From assembly GCA_023101885.1 (NCBI GenBank), contig JALPQD010000303.1:639786-703785 (forward strand): a stretch of 64,000 nt of DNA, written 5' to 3'. This DNA comes from Typhlomys cinereus (lineage: Eukaryota; Chordata; Mammalia; Rodentia; Platacanthomyidae). How positions within the stretch are numbered: the stretch's first letter is position 1; each line of letters opens with the position of its first letter. Positions 57,906 to 64,000 of this stretch are shown piece after piece. The translations under genes were made by a program, and so were the position numbers. The notes beneath the pieces were generated by a model, which made no database searches, was not told the origin of the DNA, and worked only from the letters and a program-made list of their open reading frames with translations.

Positions 57906-58986
57906 AAGTTCACTCACACAGAATGCTTTACATGTGGACATAAAGAAGGTAAGAAGTGGAGAGTTGGGACTCCTATGGCTTCAGGTGGTATAGTTCTTCG
58001 AGCACTGACAGCTTTAAAAAAATACTTCTGCCTCCTGGTTGGGGTCATATTTAGGGTGGTTCTAATACACTCAGGACTAAGAACTGAGAACGTAAATCCA
58101 AACTTTCTACTGCTTTTTCTTGGCACATATTTAGCAGATATGTGTGTCCATTGGAGGAGTAAAGTGCAGGTGGGTGAGGAAAGTTATTTTGCTTCTCTGA
58201 ACAGCTTAAAGAATGATTGAGGTATAGTTAGCATACAAAGATCTACATATATTTAATTTACAAAAGCCCTTAACTTTGTACATAAGACTTCTGTTACAGA
58301 GATTTTACCTCCTCTAAATCATTGAGTAAATCCCCTTCCACTAGCTCCCTTTCTCGAGACAAGGACCCTGACAGAGAAGGAAATCTGTCACAACTATTGC
58401 TGAAGTAAACTGGCCAGATAATAAACCACAGATGGGGAAAAAAATCAGCTATCAATATCACTCCTAAGGCTTGGGGAACATCACACAAGAGAGGAGAAGA
58501 AAAGTATAAGAGCCTGAAGAAGAAGTGAAGCACAGCGGCTTCCACAAAATCGAAGTTCCCTTTGGAGAAAGATTCAACATTCAAGTCTTAGAGAGCTGAA
58601 ACTCATGAGATTGACAAGGCATCTTCTGGAAGTTATACAAGTAAACAACTGCTGGGAGGAGATTACTGCACAGTCAGAGCTGTCTGTAAGTCCTGCAGGG
58701 AACTTCACGGATGCAGCTTCTAAGAGTCATGAACTTTTTGGTGATACAGCTGCGTTGAGACATCCATGTTCCTGTGATTAGCCCCTCACCTATACTCCTG
58801 TAAGAAGCACCAATTAAATCAGGGGTCCACCAAGCTAGACCTGAGTGACATTGTATCTTTAGTCTGTTGTTAATTCTCTCTATCAGGTATGAGGCAGTAA
58901 GAGAAAAATATCCAAGGTGGAAACTCTAAAATGCTCACATACACTGTAGCAAACATGGAGGCAGGGGTGAAAAGCAAGATTAGGGG

Positions 58987-59425
58987 TGCTGCAGTTTGCT
59001 GCGTGTTGCTGATAAATTCAAGACCCAACAACTTACAAGAATAATGGGATTTATTCTTGCTTGCGATTCTGGTTGTAGCTCATAATATGGTTTGGCAGGA
59101 CAGTTCATGCCAACACTAGGAACCAAGGGAACTAGTCACTATATCCATAGGAATTGCTGAGAGTGGGGCAAACCTCCTTACCCACCAGTCTGTGAATCTA
59201 CCAAAGTATCCCAAAATATGTCACATTACTGAGTCAGTTCTCTCCGTATCATCTACCTGCCCAGGGAATGGACTTCCTACCATTGGCTGGGTCTTCCCAC
59301 TTCATTTAGATAACTTCTAGCAGGCTTGCTTAGGTTGCCTTAACTATCAAATCTTTACAGATGTGCCTAGATCTCAGTCTTCAATTGACAAGTTCATACC
59401 TGTGTGGAACTGGTACTGTAAATAA
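58987..59425 (-). mobile_element. ERVL-like LTR, 415-bp family, minus strand
   Basis: Begins TGCTGCAGTTTGCTGCGTG, with 'ttgctgataaattcaagacc', 'ccattggctgggtcttccc' and 'caattgacaagttcatacct'. Parallel to 14542-14954 throughout, more diverged. Confidence 0.7.
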
Positions 59426-60378
59426 AGCAGCAGAGTTGGAGCACTGAGAAAGAGGTACCAAGCCCTTGTAGTCAGGAATAGGATAGCTAAGCAGACCTGA
59501 TAAGAGACAAAAATCCTAAGAAGCAAGGCCAATGCTGGCAGCTTCTGGCCAGCTTCCTGGAGACCCCTTAGGGAAACTATGCAGGCATTACTGCCTTTTC
59601 ATTCACCTTGCTGGAACAGTTTCTAAGAAAACCTTAACCTCTTTCATGAAAGAAACCCCAGACCATCCAGACAAGAAGTTAACAAAGAAAGACTAGAGTT
59701 AGTTCTCAATAGTTGTGAGACCAAGGAAAGTTTAGTATAATTTACTGCACTGGAAGTACCTGCATGGTCCAAGGATAACACAGAGGCCAAGTGATTAGCA
59801 GCTAATGGAGTCAAAGTCAATAACAAAACAGGAGTCAGAGATGGGCAGAGGGGGTTTCACCTACTCCTAAGTAGGTGGGCAGCCTATGAACAGAACATGA
59901 CTGTCTACCATGTCCAAGGGAATATGTGGGCCTTCCTTTGGTTGAGCCTATGATAGTCCAGAGAATTAACCAATATCAAAGAGTATTTCAGCCTTGTTTC
60001 GTTTCTGCCATGCCGGTATTAAAACTCCTAGACAAGGAAGTTTAGTGACTTCTTTTTGGAGACCTTTTCCTACTCTCAAGAATTTCCGTCACTTCCTTAA
60101 TCTCTCCTAGTAGAGCGTGCTTTTGGTTTGCTTATTCCCATGGGTGTTTTCTCATTATTCTTTGGCACATGACAATAAACTGTCCCATGCCAGTCTTTGA
60201 TGGCATAAGTGTCCAGGAGCTTAGGTCCTTGGGTCATACACAAATGGACAGAGAAATATCCCACCATACTCAGAAGTCACGTGCGGAATAGATGTCTGTT
60301 TTTATTTCATCAGGAAAAGTCACATAATACAATCTCACACCATTAGTCATTCACAGCAGAGAAATGAACTCAGACAAT

Positions 60379-60395
60379 ACACACACGCACACGCG

Positions 60396-60436
<41 letters not shown>
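60379..60436. repeat. (CA)n(CG)n(CA)n alternating purine-pyrimidine tract
   Basis: Almost perfect alternation over 58 bp with a central CGCGCGCGCGCG at about 60392-60404. This is the classic composition for Z-DNA. Confidence 0.9.
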
Positions 60437-60440
<4 letters not shown>

Positions 60441-63400
60441 CTTATGACTCTGAAAAGAAGCTTCACAATTTAAAAAGAACTTAGATAAAAGCTTAAAAAT
60501 GTCCTAGGAAAAACTGATAGGCACAGAATTACACCTAGGAAGCAAAGGCTCTGCCAGGTGTAGACAGACCAGAGAAAGCAGCTCAGCTTTGCAGGTTTGG
60601 ATGACACAACCCTTCTAGTCATTTCATTTATCCCGTTTCCCTCTTATCTTTGATCAAAGTGCTCACCGTCTCATGCTCCTCCATCCTTTCCCGTCAGCCA
60701 AGCTGTGTGTAAGGATCCGCTCAAGTGTCAGGGACGGTCCTTCCTTTCAGTGCACTGAGATCTGAATCAACACCTGAAAGAAATGCTCCACTGGCCAATG
60801 CTTTCTCCGTGGGCCACACATCTCTCTTGCTGTCCTATCAGTCCTGAGCACAGAGAAGAGAAGCTGCTCCCAAAGGAAACACAGGGCGGCCACTTTGTGC
60901 TCGGCAGGAGGCTGGCCCTTCCTGGAGCTAAACTTATCTCACATCTATTGTCTCTCTCTCTCTCTCTCCCGCCCCCCATTCTGGGAGGCATCTCAGTCAT
61001 TCATCTTTCATTTTTTCAGTCATGAATTATTCTCAGCAGTCAGCTAAGGTGTCATGGAACAAGTAGGCTGAATCTTTGAAGATTATCTAGCACAGACATT
61101 TGGAAATGGGATCTGCAGAGGTGACAGGATTTGCTGAAGATAACATCTGCGAGGAGAGGGGGACCAGAGAAAGTCTCCTGCCTTTCTGCCCCTATGACAC
61201 TTTCTAGCACAGACAAGGCTGCCTTTTCCCATCATCCTCTAACTTCCTTTTTCCCCAATGGATAAACATACACTAAATGTCTTCCGTGGGGTAGGCCCTG
61301 TGTCATTAGAGCCAATAGAAAAATCAGTGAGATGGAACCTGCATCCTTAGTGAAGCTCAGTCTGCCAAAGGGACAACACAGACTATTATTTCGGCACCCA
61401 TAGGTCACATGAAGGAACACTGTACTAAAGCACTAAGGAGGGACCCAGTCCTCTGCTGGAAAGGGGCCTGAAGAGAGAAGGATCCGCATCCTGGAAAGGA
61501 AAGGACGCAGTGCAGCACAGACCTGGCTGCCACCGCTGGTGCTATCCCCAGCTTGCATTGTGTGGTGTCCTGTGCACGAACAGACACTGGATCACCTTCA
61601 CCTGTGCCTGCTTCACGCCACCTTCCACGCACGGCATCTTTTTCTGATGGTGGCTGTGGCAGGGGGCCTCTGCAGAGGTGAGACCCTGGATTTCCACAGC
61701 AAAAGGAGAAGTGACACTGCTCCTGACGTGAGAACCTCGCCTCCCAGAGGGGTCAGCTGTGGCACTGGTGGTGCTCCTACAGCACCTTGGAGACACACAG
61801 CTAACCTCTGGCAAATGGAGAAACGGGCTAGTAAGTAAGGGTCACATGCCCCACAAGTGCAACAGAATATAGTTAAGTTCACATCCTGATTACAAAAGCA
61901 AAATTACCACAGTGGTAAACAAAGAGTCTAGAGAAATTTATTGCAATGTAATCAGCAAGGAGAGCACAACCGTTTTTCCAAAGATAAGCCCTCCTCAAAG
62001 GAAGCATGGGGACTTTATTCTGGTAGCCTCTACACAGTCATACACAGTCCCCCCATTGTAAGTACCTTTAGTTAAGGAGCACATTCCTGGTATGTTCAGT
62101 TTGAGATCATGTAGTACATATGTAAAAGATTAATGTAACAAACCATTAAAAAATTAATGTAACAGACCTCTAGGCATGGTCAGCTCCCACCATGAATATT
62201 TAGCCGAAAGCAAAGGCTACTTTGAAGAAGTGTTAATACAGGGGTCTGCTACCTGAAAGAGCTGCCTCACTTAGTGACTAATATTAAGTACTTCCTGGTG
62301 GCAGCTTCCCTGGGTCTAAAGTCAGGGGTCTCATACCCTCTCTTCCGGTCAGAGCCTCCATGGCCCTTTCCCAGCCTCCCTGCAGTAAAGCTTGTGGTAC
62401 TGAAATCACATATCATAGGAACACTTGATACAATGCACAGTTGCAGAATTCTTCTACATGTCCCAGAGCCATGGCATTTATGCTTCACAGCACCAACATG
62501 GTAGGCACAATGACTCTACTTATCACTACAGAGAGCTAGAGTTCATAGGTTAAGTAATTAGTTGAGTTGCTCAGCTGGCATCAGTGTGACAGGCTGACGG
62601 GAGGAGGTTAAAGTGCTTCCTCAAGCCGCCTGGTGTCATAGTGAGTTCTGGGCATGAAGCTGCATTGACACTTCTCTGACAAGCGCCACCTTTGACTGCA
62701 TTACTTTCTAGACTGAAAAGCAAGAACGCTTCCAATCTATGTCTGCAGGGCTGCAGGCTCGGCTCTTTAGCTGGGTTCTCCCCTTCTCTCATTCCTTGCC
62801 CAAAGACTGCTCATAGTGTTTCAAGCCAAAGGACAGAGCAGTGTACTGTGGGCAGAAGGACAACTCGAACACAGAGGAAAAAGAACTAGATTTGGCTGGG
62901 CCACATGACCACTTGCAATTTTAAAAGTTCTAAAACCAGACACCTCATAAATCCATACCAAAGTTCAAAAAGACATTTTTAATTAAGAGAAAGGAATAAC
63001 AGGAAATTAAGATTATGAGGTAAAGCACAGGCAGACTGAGAAAAGAGGGAAATTTAACATGTGCTGCTTTTCTGTATAGAACCAAAGAGGCCTTTACTTC
63101 AAAAATAAAGCTATGTGTGCTTATATACATAAGCATCTCTACATATACAGATTACTGCATGAAGTGTAATGTGTGACCTGAAGGCTAATATTAGCAATTA
63201 AGACTGTATTAAAGGAACCTATGATTGCCAGTGGCCATGCTATCAAGGGTAATCAATACTACTAGGTAAACTGTGCAGCCAATGAAACTAACATAGCTTA
63301 TGAATTGCTATTCAAAAAATTCTGGAACTGAGGAAAGACACAATATGTTGTCTACATCCTGATATAGTCTGACTCATGATAACACCTCATTACAATGATT

Positions 63401-64000
63401 CAGTAATAGCCAATCATACAGTATTATATAGGAGTCGCCTAAGGCACAAGGACATCTTTGTCACACCATCACTTACTCACAGATATATTAACTGGAGAGC
63501 AACAATCATCCTTTAGGACAGCACCTTATACACTAAATGTGTGTGGAGAGACCAGATCAGGGGCAGTGTTAACACAGCACGTCACCAACCTGGACACTAG
63601 GTTCTGCCAGGGACTGGGCAGCAGGCTGAATCTGATTCTGTACGAGTCTTGCTTCCCTCTGTCACTGTCAGAGACCAAGGAGTTGTCTTTGGGGATGTTC
63701 ATGTTTCCAGGAGGTGAGTTCCCAGGCCTGCTGTACGTTTGCAGACTTGAGCACTTCTAGTGGGAGTTGTAACTTTTCTGTAGCTATGTGTGGTCTAGAG
63801 CAAATCTATTCTTAGGCAAGACAAGCGTGGATAGAGTAGAATACCGCTAATCACTTTGCCTCATTCTTCTGGGATAAAAACAATCCATTACCCCAATTTG
63901 ATGTAAAACAGGGCAAAGAGCTTCCCAATACTAAAATATCCTGGAGCTTGTGCTGTGAACAGGCCTCTTCTTCCATCCAGCCGACAGACCTGAGTAAGCG

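Larger units (their letters stand above)
45485..64000 (-). other. VOPP1: VOPP1 intron 2 (partial, runs off the window)
   Basis: No exon encoding the expected lumenal segment (HCWYFEGLYPTYYI in the human protein) was found on the minus strand from 45485 to 64000, so the window ends within an intron. The sequence is repeat-rich to about 59.4 kb. From 59.4 to 64 kb it is mostly unassigned, with a possible LTR piece at 61930-62270 (reversed AATAAA near 61938). Confidence 0.7.

Noticed and set aside
61539..61882. Overlapping ORFs of about 90-100 codons on both strands
   Set aside because: No recognisable domain, no splice context, and mutual overlap; no evidence of coding beyond chance in a GC-richer segment.
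62095..62115. Candidate VOPP1 exon 2 ('atgtagtacatatg' resembling the complement of the TYYI codons)
   Set aside because: Only a few bases fit; the neighbouring codons for WYFEGLYP are absent and there are no splice sites in phase.

Overview
This is a 64 kb piece of a mammalian nuclear genome, almost certainly from a rodent. Coding exons are short and split by long introns with GT/AG borders. The rest is packed with rodent-style interspersed repeats: B2-like tRNA-derived SINEs, B3-, B4- and B1-like SINEs, LINE-1 pieces, and ERVL/MaLR, betaretrovirus-like and gammaretrovirus-like LTRs, plus many CA and GA microsatellites. The commonest SINE (about 270-300 bp, CA-rich tail) is B2-like but does not match the mouse consensus as I remember it. 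I read this as a mouse-related rodent other than mouse or rat, and I cannot name the species.

Two protein-coding genes are recognised, arranged tail to tail. LANCL2 lies on the + strand: its last two coding exons are at 758-830 and 2760-2854, followed by a 3'UTR to about 4.77 kb. VOPP1 lies on the - strand: its last three coding exons are at 45407-45484, 38139-38275 and 34102-34292, followed by a 3'UTR down to about 32.3 kb. All exon junctions join in phase. The same convergent pair is known on human 7p11.2 next to EGFR. LANCL2 exons upstream of 758 and VOPP1 exons 1-2 (promoter and signal peptide) fall outside the window.

Layout. 1-4.8 kb: LANCL2 3' end. 4.8-32 kb: intergenic, repeat-rich. 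It holds a nested LTR-in-LTR (6.9-8.0 kb), a decayed betaretrovirus-like provirus on the - strand with both LTRs (12.8-16.7 kb) that was itself invaded by an ERVL-like LTR, an L1 3' fragment (16.9-18.4 kb), a gammaretrovirus-like LTR (23.3-23.9 kb) and another LTR (29.6-30.2 kb). 32.3-34.3 kb: VOPP1 last exon. 34.3-45.5 kb: VOPP1 introns and exons, with one unexplained 130-codon ORF antisense to VOPP1. 45.5-64 kb: the upstream VOPP1 intron, with many SINEs, LTRs and microsatellites.

I found no tRNA, rRNA, CRISPR, bacterial operon or new enzyme system. The most interesting material is the insertion history readable from target-site duplications, a long inverted repeat in one LTR, a strong G-quadruplex candidate, a Z-DNA-prone tract, a few unclassified tandem or duplicated segments, and the unexplained ORF.
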